The notes under the pieces: generated by a model | Told to the model about the DNA's origin: nothing | The model's database searches: none | The model's input: the letters and a program-made list of their open reading frames with translations, nothing else | Part shown: positions 1 to 4,809 of the stretch, in pieces | Layout: each line of letters starts with the position of its first letter | Numbering within the stretch: the first letter of the stretch is position 1 | Position numbers and translations under genes: made by a program | Source of the DNA: Thermodesulfovibrionales bacterium | GTDB taxonomy: Bacteria; Nitrospirota; Thermodesulfovibrionia; Thermodesulfovibrionales; SM23-35 | Direction: 5' to 3' | Length of the DNA stretch: 6,820 nucleotides | Assembly: GCA_022865525.1 (NCBI GenBank) | Contig: JALHSV010000532.1 | Span: 1-6,820, forward strand

Positions 1-693
1 ACCCATCTCAAGGCGATTGAATCCCAGATGGAACTGCGGAATAAACTCTCAAGCCTCGGAGAGATATCTGCAGGAATAGCGCATGAGTTGAGAAACCCAA
101 TGGGTGTCATTGCAGGGTACACGAAGCTCTTGTCGAAAAAGGCCGATGATGCCCTCAGGCCAACGGTGGATGCAATATCACGAGAAATCGTCGTGATGGA
201 CAGAATTATCTCTGACTTCCTGTCATTTGCACGACCTGTTGAACTCAACCTTGCTGATATTGATCTGAAGGCAATTATAGAATATTGTGTCATGTCGACT
301 GCGCAGAAACACGATTATATTGATCTCCAGCTTGAGACCGATAATCTGCCTCTCATAAAAGGTGATGAAGTCCTTATGAGGCAGGCGTTTATCAATCTTA
401 TTCAAAATTCTCTCGAAGCAATGCCGCAAGGTGGAAAGCTGATAATCAGGGCTTCTTCAGCAAGCGGTGATTTTCTGGATATCACCGTCGCCGACACCGG
501 CCACGGCATATCGGAAAATGTGAAAGACAAAATCTTCCTCCCCTTTTTCACCACCAAAGAAAAGGGAACCGGGCTTGGGCTCGCAATCGTCCATAAGATT
601 GTCATATCACACGGCGGCAGTATTCACGTAGACAGCAGCGAAAAAGGCACGGTATTCAGGCTCCGTCTTCCGGCAAAAAGCACACAAACATAA
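1..693 (+). CDS. Sensor histidine kinase, C-terminal part (5' partial)
   Basis: The frame is open to the left edge, so 230 C-terminal residues are visible and the sensor region lies outside the window. The part seen holds a HisKA dimerization domain and an HATPase_c domain. The H-box is GIAHELRNPMG, with the phospho-accepting His encoded at 82-84. The catalytic part shows the N-box (NLIQNSLEAMPQGG), the G1 box (DTGHGIS), the F box (LPFFTTKEKG) and the G2 box (GTGLGLAIV). These follow the order of an intact NtrB/ZraS-like kinase, which autophosphorylates with ATP and passes phosphate to a response regulator Asp. No receiver or response-regulator gene follows; a terminator-like hairpin begins 3 bp after the stop. 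Any cognate regulator is therefore upstream or elsewhere. The signal sensed cannot be inferred. The family call is sure; membership of a specific named system is not. Confidence 0.95.
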   Translation, partial: THLKAIESQMELRNKLSSLGEISAGIAHELRNPMGVIAGYTKLLSKKADDALRPTVDAISREIVVMDRIISDFLSFARPVELNLADIDLKAIIEYCVMSTAQKHDYIDLQLETDNLPLIKGDEVLMRQAFINLIQNSLEAMPQGGKLIIRASSASGDFLDITVADTGHGISENVKDKIFLPFFTTKEKGTGLGLAIVHKIVISHGGSIHVDSSEKGTVFRLRLPAKSTQT

Positions 694-695
694 TG

Positions 696-727
696 CTATA
701 GGTTAGACTCTAAGCACCGATAGTTTT
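696..727 (+). terminator. Rho-independent terminator candidate after histidine kinase
   Basis: CTAT-A-GGT (696-703) pairs with ACC-G-ATAG (716-723) with one A.G mismatch. A small inner TAG/CTA stem is also possible. TTTT follows at 724-727, with more T-rich sequence to about 738. The stem is AU-rich and of modest strength, but its place 3 bp after the kinase stop supports it. Confidence 0.45.
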
Positions 728-842
728 ATATCTTTTTCGATATGCTTATTTCACGTCTTCTTCACGCTGCGTTTTCGAGATTAAGAAGGTATGCCTGATT
801 CACAAACAGAGTAACTCCGATCTCATATGCCGAATTACTGTA

Positions 843-870
843 TTGACAAAAGGCACACATAAAGTATTAC
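843..870 (+). promoter_or_regulatory. Sigma-70-like promoter of the toxin-antitoxin ORF
   Basis: A perfect -35 TTGACA (843-848) and a -10-like TATTAC (865-870) are 16 bp apart. Transcription would start near 877, two or three bases before the ATG at 880, so the mRNA would be almost leaderless. No Shine-Dalgarno sequence precedes the ATG, which fits. The rest of the gap after the kinase terminator (728-842) shows no gene or clear motif. Confidence 0.6.
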
Positions 871-879
871 CATATTCCT

Positions 880-1434
880 ATGGTTTTTGATTGGGACAAC
901 GATAAGAATGAGCAACTCAAGAGGGAGCGAGGCATTTCATTTGAGCAAATTGTCTTTCTCATTTTAAATGACCGTATACTTGATATACTGGAACATCCAA
1001 ACAAGACAAAATACAGGGATCAAAAGCTCAACGTCATTAATGTTGACAACTATGCATATATAGTCCCCTTCGAAGACAGAAAAGGTGTACGTTTTTTAAA
1101 AACAATATTCCCAAGCCGCAAATATACCCAGAACTATCTGCGGAGGGAAGGAGAGCAAAAAATGAAGTTAACAAAAGAAGAAAAGGAATTGATGGAATCG
1201 CTTGAGAAAGGCGAGTGGAAGACCATTCCTAACCTGAAGGAAGAAATAAAAAGGTCCAAGGCGTACGCAAGAGCGACCATAACAAAAGACCAGCGTATGA
1301 ATATCCGTATAGCTAAAAAAGACCTTGACGCCTTAAAGATAAAGGCTATAGAGGAAGGGTTACCGTACCAGACACTGGTGTCAAGCATCATACATAAATT
1401 TTTATCAGGCAGACTGATCGAGAGGCACTCATGA
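880..1434 (+). CDS. BrnT-like toxin fused in frame to CopG-type antitoxin (type II TA)
   Basis: The 184-residue ORF joins two proteins that are normally separate. Residues 1-94 resemble BrnT-like (COG2929) toxins: FDWD at 3-6, the ERGISFEQIV block at 16-25 (the usual KHG has no His here), KYRDQKLNVI at 44-53 and RFLKTIFPSRKYTQNYL at 71-87. BrnT toxins are RNase-fold proteins that inhibit translation. Residues 95-184 match CopG-type antitoxins (PF12441-like) with a ribbon-helix-helix region. In known loci the toxin gene ends at, or just overlaps, the antitoxin start. Here no stop separates them, so every ribosome that starts at 880 makes a toxin-antitoxin polypeptide unless it stops early. The antitoxin can also start internally at 1162. 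The ATG at 880 is the family-expected start; it has no Shine-Dalgarno site and lies about 9 bp after the -10 element. Antitoxins of this class usually repress their own operon, which is inferred here. Confidence 0.8.
   Translation: MVFDWDNDKNEQLKRERGISFEQIVFLILNDRILDILEHPNKTKYRDQKLNVINVDNYAYIVPFEDRKGVRFLKTIFPSRKYTQNYLRREGEQKMKLTKEEKELMESLEKGEWKTIPNLKEEIKRSKAYARATITKDQRMNIRIAKKDLDALKIKAIEEGLPYQTLVSSIIHKFLSGRLIERHS
1142..1164 (+). promoter_or_regulatory. Strong internal ribosome binding site and antitoxin start codon
   Basis: The purine run GGAGGGAAGGAG (1142-1153) lies 8 bp before ATG 1162-1164, inside the long ORF and in the same frame. This is among the strongest Shine-Dalgarno sites in the window and contrasts with the missing one at 880. 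The antitoxin half should therefore be made separately and probably in excess over the fused product. Confidence 0.7.
1162..1434 (+). CDS. CopG-type antitoxin, internal start within the TA ORF
   Basis: From the internal ATG this is a 90-residue protein, the full usual length for this antitoxin type. An N-terminal acidic/basic segment (residues 1-40, including EKGEWKTIPN at 15-24) resembles the toxin-binding linker of the family. It is followed by a ribbon-helix-helix DNA-binding region: the strand RMNIRI at 45-50 and two helices up to about residue 81, with the typical EEGLPYQTLVSSIIHKFL block. It is expected to bind the toxin and repress the promoter at 843-870. This entry is nested in the 880-1434 ORF and is an alternative product. 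Whether free antitoxin, fused protein or both exist cannot be told from sequence. Confidence 0.65.
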   Translation: MKLTKEEKELMESLEKGEWKTIPNLKEEIKRSKAYARATITKDQRMNIRIAKKDLDALKIKAIEEGLPYQTLVSSIIHKFLSGRLIERHS

Positions 1435-1441
1435 TTATCTT

Positions 1442-1467
1442 AAAGGCTAATACCGCTTTTCTTTTTT
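1442..1467 (+). terminator. Weak terminator candidate after the TA locus
   Basis: AAAGGC (1442-1447) can pair with GCTTTT (1455-1460) with one G.T pair and a 7-nt loop. CTTTTTT follows to 1467. It begins 7 bp after the stop of the TA ORF. The stem is short, so this is only a candidate. Confidence 0.35.
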
Positions 1468-1617
1468 ATCCATTTAAGCATTTCAAAGGAAAATAAGCCC
1501 TTGCCCCCTCGAATCCTTGGATCCTCGCTACACTTTTGCTTAGATGATCTTCAAACTTTTATCAGCGGTTAAAACTGGGATAAAGGATAAGACGTAAAAG
1601 AAAAGGCGTAGGGAAAA

Positions 1618-1734
1618 ATGATAAAGGGTAAAAATTCAGAGAAGAGGAATGGTGCCTTTTTTCAGTGCAAGTTTCGCCGAAATTTTTGCAGGTATGCTAA
1701 TCACGATAGTTTCTTTTGCTTTTGCCTTTATCAT
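1618..1734. repeat. Long-spaced inverted repeat
   Basis: ATGATAAAGG (1618-1627) is the exact reverse complement of CCTTTATCAT (1725-1734). AAAA/TTTT tracts just inside (1630-1633, 1720-1723) prolong the match imperfectly. Between the arms lies a near-palindrome at 1666-1690 (TGCAA...TTGCA outer arms, TTTC/GAAA inner arms). It could be the ends of a decayed small element; there is no transposase between. Confidence 0.4.
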
Positions 1735-1828
1735 TGCAACTCCTTGTTTTACAAATTTATTTAACCATGCCAAGGATGTTTTGTCAAACAAAGGAGCATG
1801 TAAACGAATAAAAATAGAAAAGTCATAG
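1649..1828 (+). CDS. Possible small single-pass membrane protein (59 aa), doubtful
   Basis: The ORF starts at ATG 1649 and ends at TAG 1826-1828. Its translation has one hydrophobic stretch (about residues 14-34, core LITIVSFAFAFIIATPCF) and a basic tail (KRIKIEK), which is the layout of a small inner-membrane protein. Against it: the only purine-rich stretch (AGAGG) is one base from the ATG, an in-frame stop lies just upstream (1622), no promoter is evident, and the ORF runs through an inverted repeat. I do not recognise the protein. Low-complexity T-rich DNA can give such a hydrophobic translation by chance. Confidence 0.2.
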   Translation: MVPFFSASFAEIFAGMLITIVSFAFAFIIATPCFTNLFNHAKDVLSNKGACKRIKIEKS

Positions 1829-1834
1829 GAATGT

Positions 1835-2033
1835 CCCCTCTTGAGAGGGGTACAGGGGTGTGTTTCCCCGCCCTCGATGGGAGGGGATTAAGGGGAGGGT
1901 GAAAGAAAGAATAGTCTATCACCCTCCCCCCCAAGAGTCTTCGACCAACAAGAGGATAGGAATCACTCCACATACACCGCTCGATAGAGAGAACATCCCC
2001 TCTCCCCTGGTGGGAGAGGGCAAGGGTGAGGGG
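1835..2033. repeat. REP-like cluster of C-rich/G-rich palindromes
   Basis: Four inverted repeats lie close together. (1) CCCCTC (1835-1840) / GAGGGG (1845-1850), loop TTGA. (2) CCCC-G-CCC (1866-1873) / GGG-A-GGGG (1879-1886), loop TCGAT. (3) GGGGAGGGTGA (1892-1902) / TCACCCTCCCC (1919-1929), a perfect 11 bp. (4) CCCTCTCCC (1998-2006) / GGGAGAGGG (2012-2020), a perfect 9 bp with a 5-nt loop. Units 2 and 4 are diverged direct copies of one pattern: C-rich arm, short loop, G-rich arm, then GGGTGAGGG or GGGAGGGTGA. Such palindromes are common as dispersed intergenic repeats in many bacteria. They may fold in RNA as attenuators or mRNA 3' ends; here no gene directly borders them. Confidence 0.7.
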
Positions 2034-2113
2034 CGTGTGATTATAAACTGATATTAATTTTACCGATTTCAGGTAAGTTAAAAAAGGATTGAGGAAGAAA
2101 CTGCAACCCCTAC

Positions 2114-2124
2114 TTAGTTAGGGT
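2114..2124 (+). repeat. 11-bp repeat, left copy flanking the methyltransferase
   Basis: TTAGTTAGGGT is the exact reverse complement of 2746-2756 on the other side of the minus-strand methyltransferase gene. The two copies are about 620 bp apart and enclose just that gene. Confidence 0.5.
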
Positions 2125-2184
2125 ATGATTATCATGATCCAAATGCTATATTCCTATCCTGATGTGTGAGAGCCTCGCAAAAGT

Positions 2185-2724
2185 CTATACCCTCAGAGAT
2201 TTCCGTAATCTCACAAATCTTGTGAGAAGGTTGTTCCAGTTGATTTCTTCCACAAAGCCCGCAGCTTTAAATAAGTTTGCCGTCTCTATCATGCCCGTTT
2301 TTGTAACCTCTATGGTTGGCTCATATATGGAAATTAATCCGTTCATCTTCACCGCCTTGCCGATATTTCGGGCAGCTTCAGGCTTATCGCTGACCTCATG
2401 GAAACTGTAATACATAATGCATACATCAGCAAAGGATTCCTGTATTTTGTATTCAGCAATATCGCTATGGATAATCTGTACCTTATTGCCAAAACGGTTA
2501 ATCCTTTTTTGCAACTTCTTCACCATCCCTTCTTGTAATTCCAAAGCGTAGACCTTTTGAGCGTGTTCGGCAAGGGTTTCTGTGAGGAAGCCATTACCCG
2601 CACCAACCTCAAACACTATGGACATGGAAGTAACACCGGACTCAGCTATGATTTTGTGTCTGTCAGTGAATGCTTTTCTGATGGGGTTGTAGAGGATAAA
2701 TGAGAACCATGAGGGGCATACCAT
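2185..2724 (-). CDS. Class I SAM-dependent methyltransferase
   Basis: This 179-residue protein has the Rossmann-fold methyltransferase signature. Motif I VFEVGAGNG (37-45) is the glycine-rich SAM loop. The acidic residue ending strand 2 is E62 (ALELQ). SDIAEY (87-92) follows strand 3, and ADVCIMYYSFHEV (99-111) is the motif IV region. The N-terminal CPSWFSFILYNPIRK segment is typical of a UbiE/Methyltransf_25-type subgroup with an N-terminal substrate-lid helix, so the start at 2724 is kept. The substrate is unknown; a small molecule or lipid is more likely than rRNA, by family resemblance only. There is no Shine-Dalgarno site; a TAAAAT hexamer ends 5 bp before the ATG. The gene stands alone, divergent from the WYL gene, and is bracketed by an 11-bp inverted repeat. 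Confidence 0.85.
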   Translation of the reverse strand: MVCPSWFSFILYNPIRKAFTDRHKIIAESGVTSMSIVFEVGAGNGFLTETLAEHAQKVYALELQEGMVKKLQKRINRFGNKVQIIHSDIAEYKIQESFADVCIMYYSFHEVSDKPEAARNIGKAVKMNGLISIYEPTIEVTKTGMIETANLFKAAGFVEEINWNNLLTRFVRLRKSLRV

Positions 2725-2729
2725 ACTCT

Positions 2730-2760
2730 ATTTTAGGCGTAAAGCACCCTAACTAATCAA
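2730..2760 (-). promoter_or_regulatory. Candidate promoter/operator of the methyltransferase
   Basis: Reading the minus strand, TTGATT (2755-2760) and TAAAAT (2730-2735) are 19 bp apart, longer than ideal. TAAAAT is 5 bp from the ATG, so the transcript would be leaderless. The right copy of the 11-bp repeat (2746-2756) overlaps the -35 and spacer, so it could also serve as an operator. Confidence 0.35.
2746..2756 (-). repeat. 11-bp repeat, right copy flanking the methyltransferase
   Basis: ACCCTAACTAA is the inverted partner of 2114-2124. The match stops abruptly on both sides. Confidence 0.5.
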
Positions 2761-2787
2761 CCCCGGGGACACCCTCTGTGTCCGCGG
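2761..2787. repeat. G/C-rich hairpin between divergent genes
   Basis: GGACAC (2767-2772) pairs with GTGTCC (2778-2783) around the loop CCTCT. It is flanked by the palindromes CCCCGGGG (2761-2768) and CCGCGG (2782-2787). There is no T-run on either side, so it is not an ordinary terminator. The sequence looks like a dispersed intergenic repeat placed just before the WYL gene. Confidence 0.45.
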
Positions 2788-2800
2788 ATGGTACAGCAAA

Positions 2801-2806
2801 TATAAT
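2801..2806 (+). promoter_or_regulatory. Consensus -10 element upstream of the WYL gene
   Basis: A perfect TATAAT lies 15 bp before ATG 2822, giving a 5' leader of about 9 nt. The -35 position (about 2778-2783, GTGTCC) is poor and falls in the hairpin arm. Confidence 0.4.
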
Positions 2807-2821
2807 GGAACTGAGCAGCTT

Positions 2822-3148
2822 ATGGCGATGGGCTGGATCCTCGGTGTACCTGCCGGTGTCTGGATAATTAATTACTTTCTTGCAAAACATAGGCGAAAGC
2901 TTATGCTTGCGAAACTACCGCATGGCAAAATCATTGTTCTAATTGATGAAGCCATAAATAAGAATAAACTTATCCATTTTAGTTATCAGAAATCCAATGG
3001 GGAACTCAGCGTTCGAACCGTTAAGCCTAAGTATTTCAAACAGTATGGAAAATCTCAATGCGTAGTCGGCTGGTGCAATTTGAGAAGGGCAAAAAGATTC
3101 TTTGCAATAGCAAGAATTAACGATATCAAAATAGTCGATTCACCATAA
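2822..3148 (+). CDS. Membrane-anchored single WYL-domain protein
   Basis: This 108-residue protein has two parts. Residues 4-21 (GWILGVPAGVWIINYFLA) form one hydrophobic segment followed by KHRRK, fitting an N-in or N-out single membrane anchor. Residues about 36-108 look like a WYL domain: IHFSY at 51-55, the RTVKP strand at 65-69, VVGWCNLRRAKRFFAIARI at 81-99, and a final DIKIVD strand. WYL domains bind nucleic-acid or nucleotide ligands and are usually attached to an N-terminal HTH in transcription factors or defence regulators. Here there is no HTH. ATG 2822 is weakly supported: there is only a poor GGA/GAG purine stretch, and the frame stays open upstream to 2753. The gene may therefore be a 5'-truncated relic or have an unusual start. 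Its ligand is unknown. Confidence 0.65.
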   Translation: MAMGWILGVPAGVWIINYFLAKHRRKLMLAKLPHGKIIVLIDEAINKNKLIHFSYQKSNGELSVRTVKPKYFKQYGKSQCVVGWCNLRRAKRFFAIARINDIKIVDSP

Positions 3149-3196
3149 AAAGATTCATACCCGTCCCAGCCTTCCCTAACCCCTGTCCCCCACTTC

Positions 3197-3205
3197 TGCT
3201 ATAAT
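3197..3205 (+). promoter_or_regulatory. Extended -10 promoter of the PPOX-SHOCT operon
   Basis: TGC-TATAAT (TG at 3197-3198, hexamer 3200-3205) is a consensus extended -10 element. The -35 region is weak, as extended -10 promoters allow. Transcription from about 3212 gives a leader of about 56 nt before ATG 3268. Confidence 0.55.
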
Positions 3206-3267
3206 CTGCACATGAAAAAGCTCGGATTAAAATGAGCAAATAGGGGGATAATGAAAGGAGTATCAGG

Positions 3268-3681
3268 ATGAGTCTGGAAATGGTTAAGAAATTCATGGAG
3301 GAAGTCGGATGGGGGGTTCTTGCGACAAGTGACGGCAATAAAGTCGGGGTTCGACCCATGGGGAGCTGTGTATGGATGGAAAATGAACTTTGGTGTGCAA
3401 CTACTGATGGAACTGATAAAATCAAACAGCTCAGGGAAGTGCCTTACGCGGAATACTGTTTCATGGATAGAGAAGGGAAGCACGTAAGGATTGCAGGACA
3501 CTGCAGAATTAGTACCGATAATGGTGACAAATTGAAACTGTATGAAGCCGTTCCAGCTCTCAAGAAATATTACAAAGACCCATCTACACCTGAATATGTT
3601 GTTATTCGAATGAAACCAGAACGCATGCTATTCATGGCTCAAACTGGCGGGGGATATGAAGATATTGAACTGCCCAAATAA
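3268..3681 (+). CDS. Pyridoxamine 5'-phosphate oxidase-fold (FMN-binding split barrel) protein
   Basis: The 137-residue protein fits the small single-domain PPOX-like family. Its first strands GVLATSD and KVGVRPM (16-31) form the flavin-binding barrel edge. Next come the LWCATTDGTDKIKQLREVP block (41-59), where the family contacts the FMN phosphate, and AEYCFMD (61-67). HVRIAGHCRIS (72-82) and the late strand YVVIRMKPERMLFM (110-123) complete the fold. Members bind FMN or F420 or heme-like ligands and act as small redox or detoxifying enzymes; the substrate is not predictable here. The start is set by AAAGGAG (3254-3260), 7 bp before the ATG. The SHOCT gene follows after 30 bp on the same strand with no terminator between, which suggests cotranscription. 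Confidence 0.9.
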   Translation: MSLEMVKKFMEEVGWGVLATSDGNKVGVRPMGSCVWMENELWCATTDGTDKIKQLREVPYAEYCFMDREGKHVRIAGHCRISTDNGDKLKLYEAVPALKKYYKDPSTPEYVVIRMKPERMLFMAQTGGGYEDIELPK

Positions 3682-3711
3682 TACTGACTATATTTATTTA
3701 GGAGGGGTTAT

Positions 3712-3948
3712 ATGATGCATTGGGATTATGGATGGGGAATGGTATTTGGATTAGGATGGTTTGCGATGATTATCTTCTGGGCATTACTAATCTTAGGAAT
3801 CATTTATCTCGTTAAACTGATTGCAGGAAGTCCTAAGAAGGGAGATAAAGAAGAAACTGCCATGGATATTCTAAAAAAGAGATACGCCAAAGGAGAGATC
3901 AGTAAAGAAGAATTCGAGAAAATTAAGGATGATCTAACAAAAACCTGA
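3712..3948 (+). CDS. SHOCT-domain small membrane protein
   Basis: The 78-residue protein has a Trp/Gly-rich N-terminus and one strong hydrophobic helix (about residues 10-37). A short charged linker (PKKGDKEETA) leads to a C-terminal SHOCT domain (about 51-75) of the usual form MDILKKRYAKGEISKEEFEK. This layout is very common in bacteria; the SHOCT motif is thought to mediate oligomerisation or tethering, without an established activity. Two ATGs are adjacent (3712 and 3715). The Shine-Dalgarno GGAGGGG (3701-3707) is 4 bp from the first and 7 bp from the second, so initiation at the second is also likely. It lies 30 bp after the PPOX gene and probably belongs to the same operon, facing the flavoprotein gene tail to tail. 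Confidence 0.88.
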   Translation: MMHWDYGWGMVFGLGWFAMIIFWALLILGIIYLVKLIAGSPKKGDKEETAMDILKKRYAKGEISKEEFEKIKDDLTKT

Positions 3949-4031
3949 TTTTCTCGGAGGAATGGATTGCCTAAGTTGATATAGAGCAGTTGTTGCCTGA
4001 ACAAACCCCCATCACTAATCAAATAAATCTG

Positions 4032-4682
4032 TTACTTCCCACAAGTAGAAAGTCTTGCCCCCATGTCAAAGGCTTTTTCGCAATCAATTGGAAATATTTC
4101 CTTGCGTCGCTGTGCTTTCTTCACAGGGTCAAAACGGGTTGAAACTACTTTTGAATAATCCTTAAACTGATAAGTATCAAAGCTGCAGATATATTCAGAA
4201 GCCCCAAATATCATTTTAAGAATCCTTTCATGATTGTTGAAAAGTTGAAGGTATCCCCATTTCTTCATTTGCTCTTTCGTTACATTCATTGTATAGATGA
4301 ACCCAGTCTTAATACTTTTGGGGAAAAGTGACTGAGGTGGATCGGTATATGTTAGATACGGAAACAGCAGACGTTCCATAAACGACCTCATCTCTCCAGA
4401 AACATTGCCAAAATAGATTGGTGAGCCCAGTATGATGGTATCAGCTTTTTCAATCTTCCGAAAGACTGGTGTCAGGTCATCCTTGACTGCACACCTACCA
4501 TAACTTTTGCCACCTTTGGTCTTACAGGCAAAACAGCTTATGCAACCCTTGAAGGTTAGATCATACAGATGAATAAGTTCTGTTTTTGCCCCCTTTGAGG
4601 CAGCTCCTTCAATTGCCTTCTCAAGCAATGTTGCTGTGTTCCATTTTTTTCTTGGACTTCCATTAAATGCCATAACTTTCAT
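4032..4682 (-). CDS. Flavodoxin-fold NAD(P)H/FMN reductase, iron-sulfur flavoprotein-like
   Basis: This 216-residue protein has an N-terminal strand MKVMAFNGSPR and the phosphate-binding loop SPRKKWNTATLL (9-20). GSPIYFGNVSG (86-96) binds the FMN isoalloxazine ring. These are hallmarks of the NADPH-dependent FMN reductase/flavodoxin_2 fold. Cysteines at 47, 50, 53 and 64 form CX2CX2CX10C. Archaeal-type iron-sulfur flavoproteins carry a compact four-Cys motif here that holds a [4Fe-4S] cluster; the last spacing is longer in this protein, so cluster binding is likely but not certain. The ATG at 4682 is chosen because GGGAGA (4691-4696) lies 8 bp upstream and MKVMAFNGSP is the family start; an 18-residue extension to 4736 is non-homologous. 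The role is electron transfer or reduction of quinone-like or other oxidants. The gene is monocistronic and convergent with the SHOCT gene. Confidence 0.9.
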   Translation of the reverse strand: MKVMAFNGSPRKKWNTATLLEKAIEGAASKGAKTELIHLYDLTFKGCISCFACKTKGGKSYGRCAVKDDLTPVFRKIEKADTIILGSPIYFGNVSGEMRSFMERLLFPYLTYTDPPQSLFPKSIKTGFIYTMNVTKEQMKKWGYLQLFNNHERILKMIFGASEYICSFDTYQFKDYSKVVSTRFDPVKKAQRRKEIFPIDCEKAFDMGARLSTCGK

Positions 4683-4754
4683 CGTTATTATCTCCCTTGT
4701 ATTGATGTTAGAGTTTATTTCTCCTATCTTCCTCAAAGCCCCTTTCTGATGTGT

Positions 4755-4766
4755 ATTAGTACTAAT
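4755..4766. promoter_or_regulatory. 12-bp perfect palindrome, candidate operator
   Basis: ATTAGTACTAAT is self-complementary over 12 bp. It lies about 72 bp before the flavoprotein start and 14 bp before the small + strand ORF region. TACTAA-type half sites are used by HxlR/YodB redox regulators in Bacillus; that parallel is suggestive only, since no regulator is seen nearby. Confidence 0.35.
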
Positions 4767-4796
4767 TTAACATCGCAAGATGAATTCAGTAACCGA

Positions 4797-4802
4797 TATA
4801 AT
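4797..4802 (+). promoter_or_regulatory. Consensus -10 element before small ORF
   Basis: A perfect TATAAT ends 7 bp before ATG 4810, the distance at which transcription would begin on the A of the start codon. No good -35 is seen at the expected place. Confidence 0.35.
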
Positions 4803-4809
4803 ATATTTA

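Larger units (their letters stand above)
1435..2184. other. Long gene-poor region with repeats
   Basis: No recognisable protein is encoded between the TA locus and the methyltransferase on either strand. Open frames over 1761-2051 run through palindromic G/C-tract repeats and have proline/arginine-rich translations typical of spurious ORFs. The region holds an imperfect inverted repeat (1618-1734), a doubtful short membrane ORF (1649-1828), and the REP-like cluster (1835-2033). It looks like accumulated intergenic repeats or decayed mobile DNA. Confidence 0.6.

Noticed and set aside
694..842. Remnant of a response-regulator gene after the histidine kinase
   Set aside because: No receiver-domain or sigma-54 motif is readable in any frame; only a terminator-like hairpin is seen.
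1761..2051. Open frames on both strands over the REP-like cluster
   Set aside because: They translate palindromic repeat DNA into Pro/Arg/Gly-rich strings with no start signals and no family resemblance.
1435..2184. CRISPR array
   Set aside because: Repeats are palindromic and irregular in length and spacing, with no uniform direct repeats or spacers and no cas genes.
2162..2410. 82-codon plus-strand ORF inside the methyltransferase gene
   Set aside because: It lies antisense to a well supported methyltransferase whose motifs are intact; the frame is a shadow.
2114..2756. Integron attC site idea for the 11-bp repeat around the methyltransferase
   Set aside because: GTTAGGG does not fit the GTTRRRY core and the paired R/L box structure is absent.
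3212..3235. Seven-codon ORF at the probable transcript start of the PPOX operon
   Set aside because: It is too short and has no special codons or attenuator structure, so it is likely chance.
4683..4736. 18-residue N-terminal extension of the flavoprotein
   Set aside because: The internal ATG 4682 has a good Shine-Dalgarno and the family-typical first strand; the extension looks non-coding.
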